Positions 50,865 to 59,589 of a DNA stretch of 64,000 bases are shown in pieces. The position numbers were made by a program, and so were the translations under genes. The stretch is from Rhodalgimonas zhirmunskyi. GTDB taxonomy: Bacteria; Pseudomonadota; Alphaproteobacteria; Rhodobacterales; Rhodobacteraceae. The DNA lies in assembly GCA_030848925.1 (NCBI GenBank), contig JANFFA010000001.1:1364001-1428000 (forward strand), read 5' to 3'. Position 1 is the first letter of the stretch; each line of letters starts with the position of its first letter. The notes beneath the pieces were generated by a model that saw only the letters and a list, made by a program, of their open reading frames with translations, ran no database searches and was not told where the DNA came from.

Positions 50865-52541
50865 CTAGAACAAGCCCTCGATCTGGCCAAGGTCATTCAG
50901 TCCGATATCCAGCGCCGCCGGGTGGCGCGGCAGGCCCGGCATGGTCATGATCTCACCGCAGATCACCACGACGAACCCGGCCCCGGCGGACAGCCTGACC
51001 TCCCGGATCGGCACCGAATGGCCCGTGGGCGCACCACGCAGGTTGGGATCGGTGGAAAAGGAATACTGCGTCTTGGCCATGCAGATCGGCAGGTTGCCGA
51101 AACCCTCGGCCTCCCATGCACGCAATTGATCGCGGATCTTCTTGTCGGCCAGAACTTCGTCGGCATGATAAATGCGTGTGGCGATGGTTTCGATCTTTTC
51201 GAACAGGCCCATCTCGTCGGGATAAAGCGGCGCGAATTGCGCCTGCCCGCTGTCGGCGATCTCGGCCACGCGGGTGGCCAAATCGCGTGTCCCAGCAGAG
51301 CCGTCGGCCCAATGGGTACACAGGATCGCTTCCGATCCCATCTCGGCCACGTAGTCCTTGACCGCCTGCACCTCGGCCTCGGTATCGGTGACGAAATGGT
51401 TGATGGCGACGACCACCGGCACGCCGAACCCCTTCAGGTTTTGGATATGACGCCCAAGGTTGGGGCAGCCCGCCTTGATCGCATCGACGTTTTCTTCCCC
51501 CAGATCCGCCTTGGCCACGCCGCCGTTCATCTTCATCGCGCGAATGGTGGCCACCAGCACCACGCAGTCCGGCGCAAGACCCGCCTTGCGGCACTTGATG
51601 TCAAAGAACTTCTCGGCCCCCAGGTCGGCGCCAAACCCCGCTTCGGTGACGACGTAATCGGCCAGTTTCAGCGCCGTGGTGGTGGCGATGACGGAGTTGC
51701 AGCCATGGGCGATGTTGGCAAACGGCCCACCATGCACGAAGGCCGGGTTGTTTTCCAACGTCTGCACGAGGTTGGGCTGCATCGCGTCTTTCAGCAGCAC
51801 GGTCATCGCGCCATCGGCCCCGATATCGCGGCAATAGATCGCTTTGCGCTCGCGGGTATAGGCCACGATGATGTTGCCCAGCCGCTTTTGCAGATTGTCC
51901 AGATCGCGCGCAAGACACAGGATCGCCATCACCTCCGAGGCGACGGTGATGTCAAAACCGGTTTGGCGCGGGAACCCGTTGGTCACACCGCCAAGACTGA
52001 CCACGATATCGCGCAGGGCGCGGTCGTTCATGTCCATGACACGGCGCCATGCCACCCGACGCTCGTCGATCTGAAGCTCGTTGCCCCAGTATATATGATT
52101 GTCGATCATCGCGCTCAGAAGGTTATGCGCGCTGGTAATCGCGTGGAAATCGCCGGTGAAATGAAGGTTCATCTCTTCCATCGGCACCACCTGAGCATAG
52201 CCGCCCCCCGCGGCCCCGCCCTTCATCCCGAAGCACGGCCCAAGGCTGGCCTCGCGGATACAGATCGCCGCCTTCTTGCCGATCGCGTTGAGGCCATCGC
52301 CAAGGCCGACGGTGGTGGTGGTCTTGCCCTCGCCCGCCGGCGTCGGGTTGATCGCGGTGACAAGGATCAGCTTGCCATCCGGGCGCGCCTGCACCTCGTT
52401 GATGAACTCTTGGCTGACCTTGGCCTTGTCGTGGCCATAGGGCAGAAGATGCTGCGATGCGATGCCCAGTTTTTCGCCGATTTCCTGAATCGGGCGCTTT
52501 TTGGCGTCCCGGGCGATCTCGATATCGGATTTGAAACTCAT
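50865..52541 (-). CDS. fhs: Formate-tetrahydrofolate ligase
   Basis: ATP-dependent enzyme making 10-formyl-THF from formate and THF, 558 aa, the family length. It begins [11 protein letters not shown]; the P-loop is in [18 protein letters not shown] (about 62-79), and [26 protein letters not shown] is conserved (seen as [14 protein letters not shown] then [12 protein letters not shown]). GGAGG lies upstream of 52541, but an in-frame ATG at 52574 has a stronger AAGGAG and would add 11 residues. It leads the fhs-folD unit and follows the MOSC gene by 93 bases. Confidence 0.96.
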   Translation of the reverse strand: MSFKSDIEIARDAKKRPIQEIGEKLGIASQHLLPYGHDKAKVSQEFINEVQARPDGKLILVTAINPTPAGEGKTTTTVGLGDGLNAIGKKAAICIREASLGPCFGMKGGAAGGGYAQVVPMEEMNLHFTGDFHAITSAHNLLSAMIDNHIYWGNELQIDERRVAWRRVMDMNDRALRDIVVSLGGVTNGFPRQTGFDITVASEVMAILCLARDLDNLQKRLGNIIVAYTRERKAIYCRDIGADGAMTVLLKDAMQPNLVQTLENNPAFVHGGPFANIAHGCNSVIATTTALKLADYVVTEAGFGADLGAEKFFDIKCRKAGLAPDCVVLVATIRAMKMNGGVAKADLGEENVDAIKAGCPNLGRHIQNLKGFGVPVVVAINHFVTDTEAEVQAVKDYVAEMGSEAILCTHWADGSAGTRDLATRVAEIADSGQAQFAPLYPDEMGLFEKIETIATRIYHADEVLADKKIRDQLRAWEAEGFGNLPICMAKTQYSFSTDPNLRGAPTGHSVPIREVRLSAGAGFVVVICGEIMTMPGLPRHPAALDIGLNDLGQIEGLF

Positions 52542-52634
52542 AGGGCCGCACCCTCCTCCATGGCGGTCAGACATATCGTCTCCTTCCGCTATATCCCTGC
52601 AAGCGCGTGGCGCAACGGACCGAATCCGACACAA

Positions 52635-53240
52635 TCAACCGCGCAAGCGGCGCGCTATCTGTAACTGCGACCAGACGGGTTGGTCTGGAACGTGCAGGCG
52701 CAATCTGTCGCCAATACGCAAGGCCCCGGGCCGTTCAACCCAGGCGGTGACGCCGCGCCGCCCCTCGGCTGCGGGTTTGAACAGCTTGCCCTTGCCCGGA
52801 TGCTCCGCTTCGATTCCCGGCCCCGGAAGAACGCAAGGCCGGTTCTCCATATCGATCACCAGCGTCGCGCCGCTTTCGCCCTGCAGGCGCGATGAGGGCG
52901 GCAGATGGGTGAAATCCGCAATGCCGCGCACCGCCATCGAAGCGCCCAGCAGCCCCGGTGCCAACCGCTCAATCCCCATCTCGGCGGCGATCAGCGCCAG
53001 ATCCTCTTCCGACACGATCGAAAGCTGGCGCACGTTGCGGATTTCGGTGCCGCGCGGATGCTGGCTTTTGACGCGCGAGCAGCTTTCCCGCGTCACCCCG
53101 CCGTGCTCTTCTCCCTCGATCCCGGCCCAGCCAAGCTCGACCGCCTCCAGCGGCTCGGATGCCAGTGCCGCGCCCCGGTCCGCCACCCGGCCCAGCCATG
53201 TGATCTCGCAAGTGAACTCTGTCGGTTTCAATGCAGGCAT
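52635..53240 (-). CDS. MOSC-domain protein
   Basis: A 201-aa protein of the MOSC (molybdenum cofactor sulfurase C-terminal) family. It has the GWAGIEGEEHGG and STRL/REIRNVRQLSIVSEEDL region and the conserved Cys in ENRPCVLPGPG (about 143). MOSC proteins handle sulfur or bind Mo cofactor; the target is unknown. The start at 53240 follows AAAGGG in a copy of the recurrent A-rich motif. It lies between the MotAB-like pair and fhs on the same strand. Confidence 0.85.
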   Translation of the reverse strand: MPALKPTEFTCEITWLGRVADRGAALASEPLEAVELGWAGIEGEEHGGVTRESCSRVKSQHPRGTEIRNVRQLSIVSEEDLALIAAEMGIERLAPGLLGASMAVRGIADFTHLPPSSRLQGESGATLVIDMENRPCVLPGPGIEAEHPGKGKLFKPAAEGRRGVTAWVERPGALRIGDRLRLHVPDQPVWSQLQIARRLRG

Positions 53241-53245
53241 CTTTG

Positions 53246-53284
53246 CCCTTTCTTTTTTCTCCAAATACTCCGGCCAAATACTCC
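53246..53284 (-). repeat. Recurrent A-rich motif before the MOSC gene, with partial second copy
   Basis: Reverse strand GGAGTATTTGGAGAAAAAAG then AAAGGG at 53271-53246, with an additional GGAGTATTTGG at 53284-53274. It includes the ribosome binding site of the MOSC gene. Confidence 0.75.
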
Positions 53285-53347
53285 GGGTTGGCGACAAACG
53301 CTGCGCGTTTTGCGCCCGGGGCAGCGCCCCACTCCAACACAGGCCAC

Positions 53348-55711
53348 TCAGCGCTCTGTCAGCTTCAACTCGATCCGGCGGTTCTGGGCGCGTGCGGCCT
53401 CGCTATCGCCGGCGGCGATCGGCTGGAACTCACCGTAAGCGTTGGCTGACAGGCGCATCGGCGGCACGCCAAGGTCATCGGCCATGAAGCGCACCACCGA
53501 TAGCGCGCGCGCCTGGCTGAGTTCCCAGTTGTCGGCAAATTCGCCCAGCCCGGAAAGCGGCTGGTTGTCGGTATGCCCGTCGACCTGGATCACCCAATCG
53601 ATCTCGGGCGGGATGTCGGCGGCCACTTCCTGCAACAGCCCGGCGATGCGCGCGATTTGCCCCTTGCCCGCGTCCGAAAGATCGGCACTGCCCGGCGCGA
53701 ACAGCACTTCCGAGGAAAAGACAAACCGGTCGCCCACGATCTTGACCCCTTCGCGCGCGCCGATCACCTCGCGCATACGGCCAAAAAACTCGCTGCGGTA
53801 TTTCTCAAGGTCCTTCTTCTCGGCCTCCAACCGGGCCTTTTCTTCGGCCAGCCGCCGCGCCTCGGCCTCTTCCAGAAGGCGACGTTTGCGTTCTTCGGTG
53901 GCCGCGCGCGCAAGGGCGGCGTTCAGGTCCGTGCCCAGCGACTGGATCTGCACGTTCGAAGCCGCCTCGCGTTCCTTGTAGTCATCCAGAAGCGCCTGCA
54001 ACGAGCCCAGTTGCGAGCGAAGCGCCGCCACCTGCTGGTTGAGCAGCGCCTGCTGCTTGGCGGCTTCGTCGCTTTGTGCCTTGGCACCCTGCAACTGATC
54101 GCGCGCCGTGGCCAGAAGGGCGGCGCGGGTTTCGGCCTCGGTCAGGGCCTGACGCGCCTCCTGCTCGGCGGCAAGCTTCGCGGCCAGCGCCTGTTTAAGT
54201 TGTGCGCGCAGGGCGTCGCGGTCGACGCCTTCGGATTGCACCGCGTTTTCCGCCGCGGTTTTCGCGGCCAGCGCGGCGGCAAGCTGGTTTTCCAGACGCG
54301 TCTTGTCGGCGGCGGCGGCCTCGCGCGTTGTCTCAACCTCGGTCTGGGCGCGTGCCAGCGCCGCTTCGGCCTTTTTCAGTCGCTCTTCGAAATCGGCGCT
54401 GCGCGTTTCCAGAAGCGCACGACGGTCCTGCGCCTGCGCCAGCGCCGATTGCGCCGCGGCAAGGCGTTCTTCAAAGGTTTTCTGCTCGGCATCCTGTGCC
54501 TCGTGCGCCTTGGCCAGCGCGGCCTCGGCGGCGGCAAGCCGCGCCTCAAGCCCGTCCTTCTCGGCCTGCAACTGCGCCGAAAGGCCCTCGGCCTCAGTCT
54601 TGGTCTCGTCCAAGGCTTTTTCCAACGTGGCGAGCTGCGCCGAAAGCTGCGCCACCTCGCCGCCCTTCGCATCGGCCAGCGCGCGCGCCGCTTTCAGGTC
54701 GGCCTGCGCCGCCTCGAGCCGCGATTGCCAGCTTTTCGCCTGTGAGGTCAGTTGCGATTGCAGCCCCTCGGCCTGGGCCTGCGTGTCGTTCAGGGCCACT
54801 TCCAGCATCGCCAGCCGCTCTTCGAGCGTGGCGATGCGCCCGGCCTGCGCCTTGGCCGTGGCCCCCGCATCGCCCAGCGCCGAAGTCGCCTCTTTCTCGG
54901 ACAGAAGCGCAGCGGCAAGGCGCAGTTCAAGATCATCCCCGGCGTCCTGCGCCGCCGCCAGAAGCGTCAGCGTTTCCTCGGCTTTCTTGCGCTGTTCTTC
55001 CAGCGCCAGTGTCATCGCCGTCAGTTCCGCATCGGCGTTTTTCAGTTTTTCGCGCAGCGCTTGCGCCGCTGCGGCCTCGGCCAGACGGCCCTGCTCTTCG
55101 GTCGAAAGCTTTTCTTCCAAGCCGGTCTTTTCCGCCTTGAGGTCGGCCACCAGCGCCTCCAGCGCCTCGCGTCGGGCGGCGGCGAGCCGGGCTGCTTCGG
55201 CCCCGGCGTCGATCTCGTCACGCGCCGTGGACAGCGCCAGCGACAGCGCGTCCTTCTCGCTCATCAATTCGGTTTCACGCTGTTCCAGCCCCGCGATCGC
55301 CGCGCGATCCTTGGCCTGCGCCGCCAAAAGCCCGGCCACCTGTTCTTCGAACGTGGCGATGCGCGCCGCCTGCGCGCTGCGCTCGGCGGTGAGCGAGGCG
55401 ATCAGCGCGGCCTGCCTGTCGGCCTCTTCCCTTGCGGTTTCGATTGTGGCCGAAAGCTCTCCGACGCGGGTTTCCAACCCCGAGGCGCGCCGTTTCTCAA
55501 GGCCCAGCGCCTGTGCAAGGCGGGCCACTTCGCCGGACAGCTCGTCAAGTTCGCTTTCCTGCCCGGTGATGGTTTCGCTCAGCGTGAACTGCACCACCAT
55601 GAAAATGGTGAGCACGAACATCAGGACCAGCAACAGCCCGGTCATCGCATCCACGAAGCCGGGCCAGATCGACGCCTGAAACCGTTGCCCCGTCCTGCGC
55701 GAAAGGGCCAT
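53348..55711 (-). CDS. MotB-like OmpA-domain protein with very long coiled coil
   Basis: A 787-aa protein. An N-terminal membrane helix (about 17-42, WPGFVDAMTGLLLVLMFVL) carries an aspartate at the place of the proton-binding Asp of MotB. Residues about 45-640 are an almost unbroken Ala/Glu/Leu/Lys/Gln-rich coiled coil. An OmpA-like peptidoglycan-binding domain follows (about 665-787; VDGHTDNQPL, NWELSQARALSVVRFM, ARAQNRRIELKL). The partner MotA-like gene ends three bases upstream, and AAGGAGGG precedes the ATG, so the pair is coupled. The coil is far longer than in MotB or TolR. It is probably an ion-driven envelope machine; its job is unknown. Confidence 0.9.
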   Translation of the reverse strand: MALSRRTGQRFQASIWPGFVDAMTGLLLVLMFVLTIFMVVQFTLSETITGQESELDELSGEVARLAQALGLEKRRASGLETRVGELSATIETAREEADRQAALIASLTAERSAQAARIATFEEQVAGLLAAQAKDRAAIAGLEQRETELMSEKDALSLALSTARDEIDAGAEAARLAAARREALEALVADLKAEKTGLEEKLSTEEQGRLAEAAAAQALREKLKNADAELTAMTLALEEQRKKAEETLTLLAAAQDAGDDLELRLAAALLSEKEATSALGDAGATAKAQAGRIATLEERLAMLEVALNDTQAQAEGLQSQLTSQAKSWQSRLEAAQADLKAARALADAKGGEVAQLSAQLATLEKALDETKTEAEGLSAQLQAEKDGLEARLAAAEAALAKAHEAQDAEQKTFEERLAAAQSALAQAQDRRALLETRSADFEERLKKAEAALARAQTEVETTREAAAADKTRLENQLAAALAAKTAAENAVQSEGVDRDALRAQLKQALAAKLAAEQEARQALTEAETRAALLATARDQLQGAKAQSDEAAKQQALLNQQVAALRSQLGSLQALLDDYKEREAASNVQIQSLGTDLNAALARAATEERKRRLLEEAEARRLAEEKARLEAEKKDLEKYRSEFFGRMREVIGAREGVKIVGDRFVFSSEVLFAPGSADLSDAGKGQIARIAGLLQEVAADIPPEIDWVIQVDGHTDNQPLSGLGEFADNWELSQARALSVVRFMADDLGVPPMRLSANAYGEFQPIAAGDSEAARAQNRRIELKLTER

Positions 55712-55714
55712 GGA

Positions 55715-56878
55715 TCAGCCCTCCTTGCGGTTCTGTTTTGCGCCCAGCACCCGCACCAGCGCGTTAATGTCGGTGCGCAACTCGGACATGGTTTCCTGTC
55801 GCCCGGCGCTGATCTCTTCGAGAATGCGCAGCATCTGCACATCGATCGAGCGCAGGCGCATCCGGCTTTCCGCATCGATCCCGGGTTCGCCATTTTCGCG
55901 GCTTTTCAACTCTTCAAGCAACTGCTGCTGGCCTTCGGCGACACGCATCAACGCGGCGCTGACCGGGGCCTGTTCGCCCATCCGGTGGGTCATGCGCTCG
56001 ACCGCATCGGCCAGCTTGCCCAGCTTTTCGTCGACCATCGAGCGGCTGACATCGGACTGGGTGAACATCTGTTGCAGATCTTCCATCTGCTCGGCCATCG
56101 TATCGACGATGCCGGCAATCATCGCATGTTCGCCGCTCTCGCCCTCGCCGGTGGCAAAGCCCAGTCGCGTGATCGAGGACATCCACTCTTCGAGTTCACG
56201 GTAAAACCGGTTCTGCCCATGCCCCGCCAGCAATTCGAGCAAGCCGACGATCAGCGATCCAGCAAGGCCCAGAAGCGAGCTGGCAAAAGCCACGCCCATG
56301 CCGCCCAATTGGCTTTCCAGCCCCGTCATCAGCCGGTTGAACACGTCTGTCGCGCCTTCGCCCTCTTGCGGGGCAAGGCTGCGAATGGTGTCGACCACCG
56401 CCGGAACGGTCGTGGCAAGGCCATAGAACGTGCCCAGAAGCCCAAGGAAGATCAGCATATTGACGATGTAGCGCGTGATCTCGCGCTCTTCGTCGATGCG
56501 CTGCGCCACCGAATCAAGGATCGAGCGCGCCGAGGTCGACGAAATCTGCATCCGCTTGGAGCGTGATCCCAAAAGCGTGGCCAAGGGGGCCAGAAGCTGT
56601 GGCGCGCGCATCCCCTCGGCCCGTTCGCCGGTAAAGGCCTCGATCCAACTGACCGAGCGCGACAGCTGGAACACCTGCCAGAAGCAGGCCAGCAGGCCGA
56701 TCACGAAGACGAAAAAGATAAACCCGTTGAAATAGGGGTTGGCGATGAACACCGGCAACACCCGCGGCAGGGCGAAAAACACCCCGGCGGTGGCAAGCCC
56801 CAGCACGGTCAGCATCATGACGATCTGACGCACGGGGTGGGAAAAGTGCGGCTCTGCCTCGCGGTCTGGCTGGTCCAT
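55715..56878 (-). CDS. MotA/TolQ/ExbB-like proton channel protein
   Basis: A 387-aa protein with about four membrane segments (about 20-42, 53-75, 140-165 and 200-225) and a cytoplasmic coiled-coil C-terminus with LQQMF and ILEEI heptads. The segment NMLIFLGLLGTFYGLATTVPAV and the later GGMGVAFASSLLGLAGSLIVG match the MotA_ExbB family. With the following MotB-like protein it should form a stator-type ion channel. The ATG at 56878 is preferred; a GTG at 56899 is in frame. It starts 109 bases after the ChaC-like gene. Confidence 0.9.
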   Translation of the reverse strand: MDQPDREAEPHFSHPVRQIVMMLTVLGLATAGVFFALPRVLPVFIANPYFNGFIFFVFVIGLLACFWQVFQLSRSVSWIEAFTGERAEGMRAPQLLAPLATLLGSRSKRMQISSTSARSILDSVAQRIDEEREITRYIVNMLIFLGLLGTFYGLATTVPAVVDTIRSLAPQEGEGATDVFNRLMTGLESQLGGMGVAFASSLLGLAGSLIVGLLELLAGHGQNRFYRELEEWMSSITRLGFATGEGESGEHAMIAGIVDTMAEQMEDLQQMFTQSDVSRSMVDEKLGKLADAVERMTHRMGEQAPVSAALMRVAEGQQQLLEELKSRENGEPGIDAESRMRLRSIDVQMLRILEEISAGRQETMSELRTDINALVRVLGAKQNRKEG

Positions 56879-56987
56879 GTTGGGCCCGGCTCCTGACACC
56901 GATGTTTCTTATGGGCAAAACATATGCGGAACCGGGGCTTAAGCCAAGGAGTTAACGCATCTGCCGGCCCCTTGGCGGGCGTGGTGC

Positions 56988-57512
56988 CTACATCACCCGC
57001 ACGCGGCGTGCGATCCACGCCAGATCGGCGTCGCTGATCCCCAGTTCATCAAGATGCGTAACCGTGTTGAACAGGTATTCATCGTTCGGCCCCATGCCGC
57101 CCGTGGCCCGCGCGATGATGCGCGCCTGCTCTTCCTTGTCGAGCCCGCCACAATATTGCACGTGATCGATATCCACCACGAAAGTGACCGCCTCGACCCA
57201 GCGTCCATCGGCCAATTCGACCTGCACACGCTGTTCAAGATAGGCCGAAGAGATCAACTCGCGCTCGCGCAGGTAGGCGAGAACCTTTTCTTCATCGCCT
57301 TCGGGCACCCGCAACGCCACGCCTTCGCAATATTGGCCCTCGGCCTCGTCCAGCGCCAGCACGAGGCCGGGGTTTTCCGGCGTGCCGCGATGGTGGATCG
57401 ACCGCATGCAGAAGCTGCGATGATAGTTGTAAAGCCGCGCCAGCCGCCGCTCTTCGACCTCGAATCCCGGATGCCAGATCAGCGATCCATAGCCGAAAAC
57501 CCACATCGTCAT
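56988..57512 (-). CDS. Gamma-glutamylcyclotransferase (ChaC-like)
   Basis: A 174-aa cytosolic protein of the ChaC family, which splits glutathione to 5-oxoproline and Cys-Gly. The substrate-binding YGSLIW is at about 7-12, CMRSIHHRGTPENPGLVL follows, and the catalytic glutamate is in QYCEGVALR. The ATG at 57512 has AAGGAG seven bases upstream. It is divergent from the DUF2125 gene. Confidence 0.9.
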   Translation of the reverse strand: MTMWVFGYGSLIWHPGFEVEERRLARLYNYHRSFCMRSIHHRGTPENPGLVLALDEAEGQYCEGVALRVPEGDEEKVLAYLRERELISSAYLEQRVQVELADGRWVEAVTFVVDIDHVQYCGGLDKEEQARIIARATGGMGPNDEYLFNTVTHLDELGISDADLAWIARRVRVM

Positions 57513-57607
57513 GCGCACGCTCCTTCTTACCGCCAGTACCAGTTCCCGCTGGCCCTACCTGCCGCGCGCAGGTAAACACCATCGCGCAGCAAAGGGAAAG
57601 AAGCCGC

Positions 57608-58603
57608 ATGAAACGCCTGCTTGCCGTGATTGTCATCGCCGCCGCGCTCTGGTCGGGCTATTGGTATATCGCGCAACGGGGCGCGCGGGCCGGGATCGAA
57701 AGCTGGTTCGACGCCCGCCGCGCCGAAGGCTGGCAGGCCGAGTACAAGGAACTTGCGACCCAAGGCTTTCCCAACCGGATCGACACCACCCTGACCGACC
57801 CGGTGCTGGCCGATCCCGAAAGCGGGCTGGCGTGGACCGCGCCGATGTTCAAGCTGTTCGCGCTCAGCTACCAACCCAATCACATCATTGCGGTCTGGCC
57901 TGAAACGCAGGTGCTTTCGACCCCCACCGCCCGCTACGAGATCTCCAGCGCCGACATGCGTGCCAGCCTTGTGATGCAGCCCGCGCCGCAACTTCCGCTC
58001 GAACGCGCCAACCTTATCTCGGACGCGCTGGCCATCGAAGGGCCCGGCGGCACGACAACGATGGAGGGGCTGCAAATCGCGATCCTGCGGCAAGAGGGCG
58101 GCGAGAGCTATCACCTTGGCCTCAACGCCGATGGCTACGCCCCGCCCCTGCCCCGCGGCCTTACCCTGCGCACCGGCGGCACCCTGCCGCAGAAGCTTTC
58201 TTCCCTGCGGGCTGATCTGGAACTCGGGTTCGACAAACCGATCGACCTGACCGCCCTGTCCGAGGCCCGCCCCCAGCCCCGCCGGATCAAGGTCACCCTG
58301 GCCGAAGCGAAATGGGGCCAGCTTGAACTGGCGCTGGCCGGCACGCTCGACATCGATGACCTGGGCCGACCCAAGGGACAGATCACGATCAAGGCGCGCA
58401 ACTGGCGCGACATGCTCGAACTGGCGCGCCAGATGGACCTGCTGCCTGCCGAATGGCTCAACCCGGTCGAACAGGCGCTCGGCCTTGCCGCGCAACTGAA
58501 CGGCAATACCCGCACGCTTGACCTGCCGCTGACCTTCAACCGCACCACCATCTCGCTCGGCCCGATTCCGATCGGCCCCGCGCCGATCATCCGCCTGCGC
58601 TGA
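57608..58603 (+). CDS. DUF2125-domain protein
   Basis: A 331-aa protein with an N-terminal membrane segment (about 5-22, containing SGYWYIA), then a periplasmic beta-rich domain. GWQAEYKELATQGFPNRIDTTL and the IEGPGGTTTMEGLQ stretch match the DUF2125 family, which is found in alphaproteobacteria. Function is unknown; the repetitive beta structure suggests an AsmA/LptC-like lipid-handling fold, which is inference. It has its own promoter region and is followed by a GC-rich hairpin. Confidence 0.85.
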   Translation: MKRLLAVIVIAAALWSGYWYIAQRGARAGIESWFDARRAEGWQAEYKELATQGFPNRIDTTLTDPVLADPESGLAWTAPMFKLFALSYQPNHIIAVWPETQVLSTPTARYEISSADMRASLVMQPAPQLPLERANLISDALAIEGPGGTTTMEGLQIAILRQEGGESYHLGLNADGYAPPLPRGLTLRTGGTLPQKLSSLRADLELGFDKPIDLTALSEARPQPRRIKVTLAEAKWGQLELALAGTLDIDDLGRPKGQITIKARNWRDMLELARQMDLLPAEWLNPVEQALGLAAQLNGNTRTLDLPLTFNRTTISLGPIPIGPAPIIRLR

Positions 58604-58644
58604 GGCGGCCGCCTGCTTCATCTGACCCCAAGTATCCCGGGGGT

Positions 58645-58662
58645 GCGGGGGCTGGCCCCCGC
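58645..58662 (+). terminator. Hairpin after the DUF2125 gene
   Basis: GCGGGGG / CCCCCGC stem with a CTGG loop, preceded by a CCCCAAGTATCCCG stretch that resembles the recurrent intergenic motif. An outer GGGTGC/GCACCC pairing can extend it. No U-run. Confidence 0.5.
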
Positions 58663-58700
58663 TGGCGCACCCGGTATCGACACGCACCACACCTGCGCGC

Positions 58701-58728
58701 TTGACTCGGGGTGATTCCCAGCTATAAG
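58701..58728 (+). promoter_or_regulatory. Promoter of rpsD
   Basis: TTGACT (58701-58706) and TATAAG (58723-58728) with a 16-base spacer form a good sigma-70-type promoter about 100 bases before the rpsD start. Confidence 0.75.
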
Positions 58729-58828
58729 CGCGACTTCATTGGTGTTGGCGGACCCCGCAAGGGGACTCCTGTCATGGCTTCGGCCAAGAGGACAACGCCC
58801 TTCGAAACCTGAACGAAGGAGATCAGCC

Positions 58829-59449
58829 GTGACCAAACGCACGTCTGCCAAGTACAAAATTGACCGCCGCATGGGCGAAAACATTTGGGGCCGCCCCAAA
58901 TCCCCCGTCAATCGCCGTGAATACGGCCCCGGCCAGCACGGCCAGCGCCGCAAGGGTAAGCTCAGCGATTTCGGCATCCAGCTGCGCGCCAAGCAGAAGC
59001 TCAAGGGCTACTACGGCGACCTGACCGAAAAGCAGTTCCGCCGCATCTATGGCGAAGCCGAGCGTGTGAAGGGCGACACCGGTGAAAACCTGATCGGTCT
59101 GCTCGAGCGCCGTCTCGACGCCGTTGTGTACCGCGCCAAATTCGTAGCCACCGTCTTTGCCGCACGTCAGTTCGTGAACCACGGCCACGTGCTGGTGAAC
59201 GGCAAGCGCGTCAACATCCCCTCCTACCGTGTGAAAGAGGGCGACGTGGTCGAGGTTCGCGAGAAGTCCAAGCAGATGGCGGCGCTTCTCGAAGCCACCC
59301 AACTGGCCGAACGTGACGTCCCCGATTACATCGAGGCAGACCATTCCAAGATGACCGCACGGTTCGTGCGCACGCCGAACCTCGGCGATGTGCCTTATCC
59401 GGTCATGATGGAACCCAACCTCGTCGTGGAATTCTACGCGAAGAACTGA
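58829..59449 (+). CDS. rpsD: 30S ribosomal protein S4
   Basis: Primary 16S rRNA-binding protein that nucleates assembly of the 30S body. The 206-aa product begins [20 protein letters not shown], and the S4 RNA-binding domain lies at about 95-155 ([34 protein letters not shown]). The start is a GTG with AAGGAG seven bases upstream. It is monocistronic here, as in many alphaproteobacteria, with a clear promoter and terminator. The leader of about 100 bases might hold an autoregulatory S4 site, but I cannot identify one. Confidence 0.97.
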   Translation: MTKRTSAKYKIDRRMGENIWGRPKSPVNRREYGPGQHGQRRKGKLSDFGIQLRAKQKLKGYYGDLTEKQFRRIYGEAERVKGDTGENLIGLLERRLDAVVYRAKFVATVFAARQFVNHGHVLVNGKRVNIPSYRVKEGDVVEVREKSKQMAALLEATQLAERDVPDYIEADHSKMTARFVRTPNLGDVPYPVMMEPNLVVEFYAKN

Positions 59450-59469
59450 TCTTCGCAGCATCGAAATCC

Positions 59470-59502
59470 AAAGCCGCGGCGGGAAACTGCCGCGGCTTTT
59501 TT
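59470..59502 (+). terminator. Rho-independent terminator of rpsD
   Basis: A perfect 11-bp stem AAAGCCGCGGC / GCCGCGGCTTT with an 8-base loop and T-run. Confidence 0.93.
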
Positions 59503-59511
59503 CGTTCCTGC

Positions 59512-59544
59512 TTTGGGCCCGCATTGGGCCCGCATTGGGCTAGC
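59512..59544. repeat. 11-bp tandem repeat between rpsD and hisC
   Basis: TTTGGGCCCGC, ATTGGGCCCGC and ATTGGGCTAGC head to tail directly after the rpsD terminator. Confidence 0.75.
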
Positions 59545-59589
59545 CTTGGCGCATGTGCCCGCTTATCAAGGTCGCAAAGGAGACCTCGG

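Noticed and set aside
53573-56566. Forward-strand open frames opposite the MotA/MotB-like genes
   Set aside because: Translations are Ser/Ala/Arg-rich low complexity produced by the reverse complement of coiled-coil codons.
53348-56878. Zorya anti-phage system
   Set aside because: No ZorC, ZorD or ZorE genes are next to the pair, and the long tail is on the MotB-like rather than the MotA-like protein. The neighbours are housekeeping genes.
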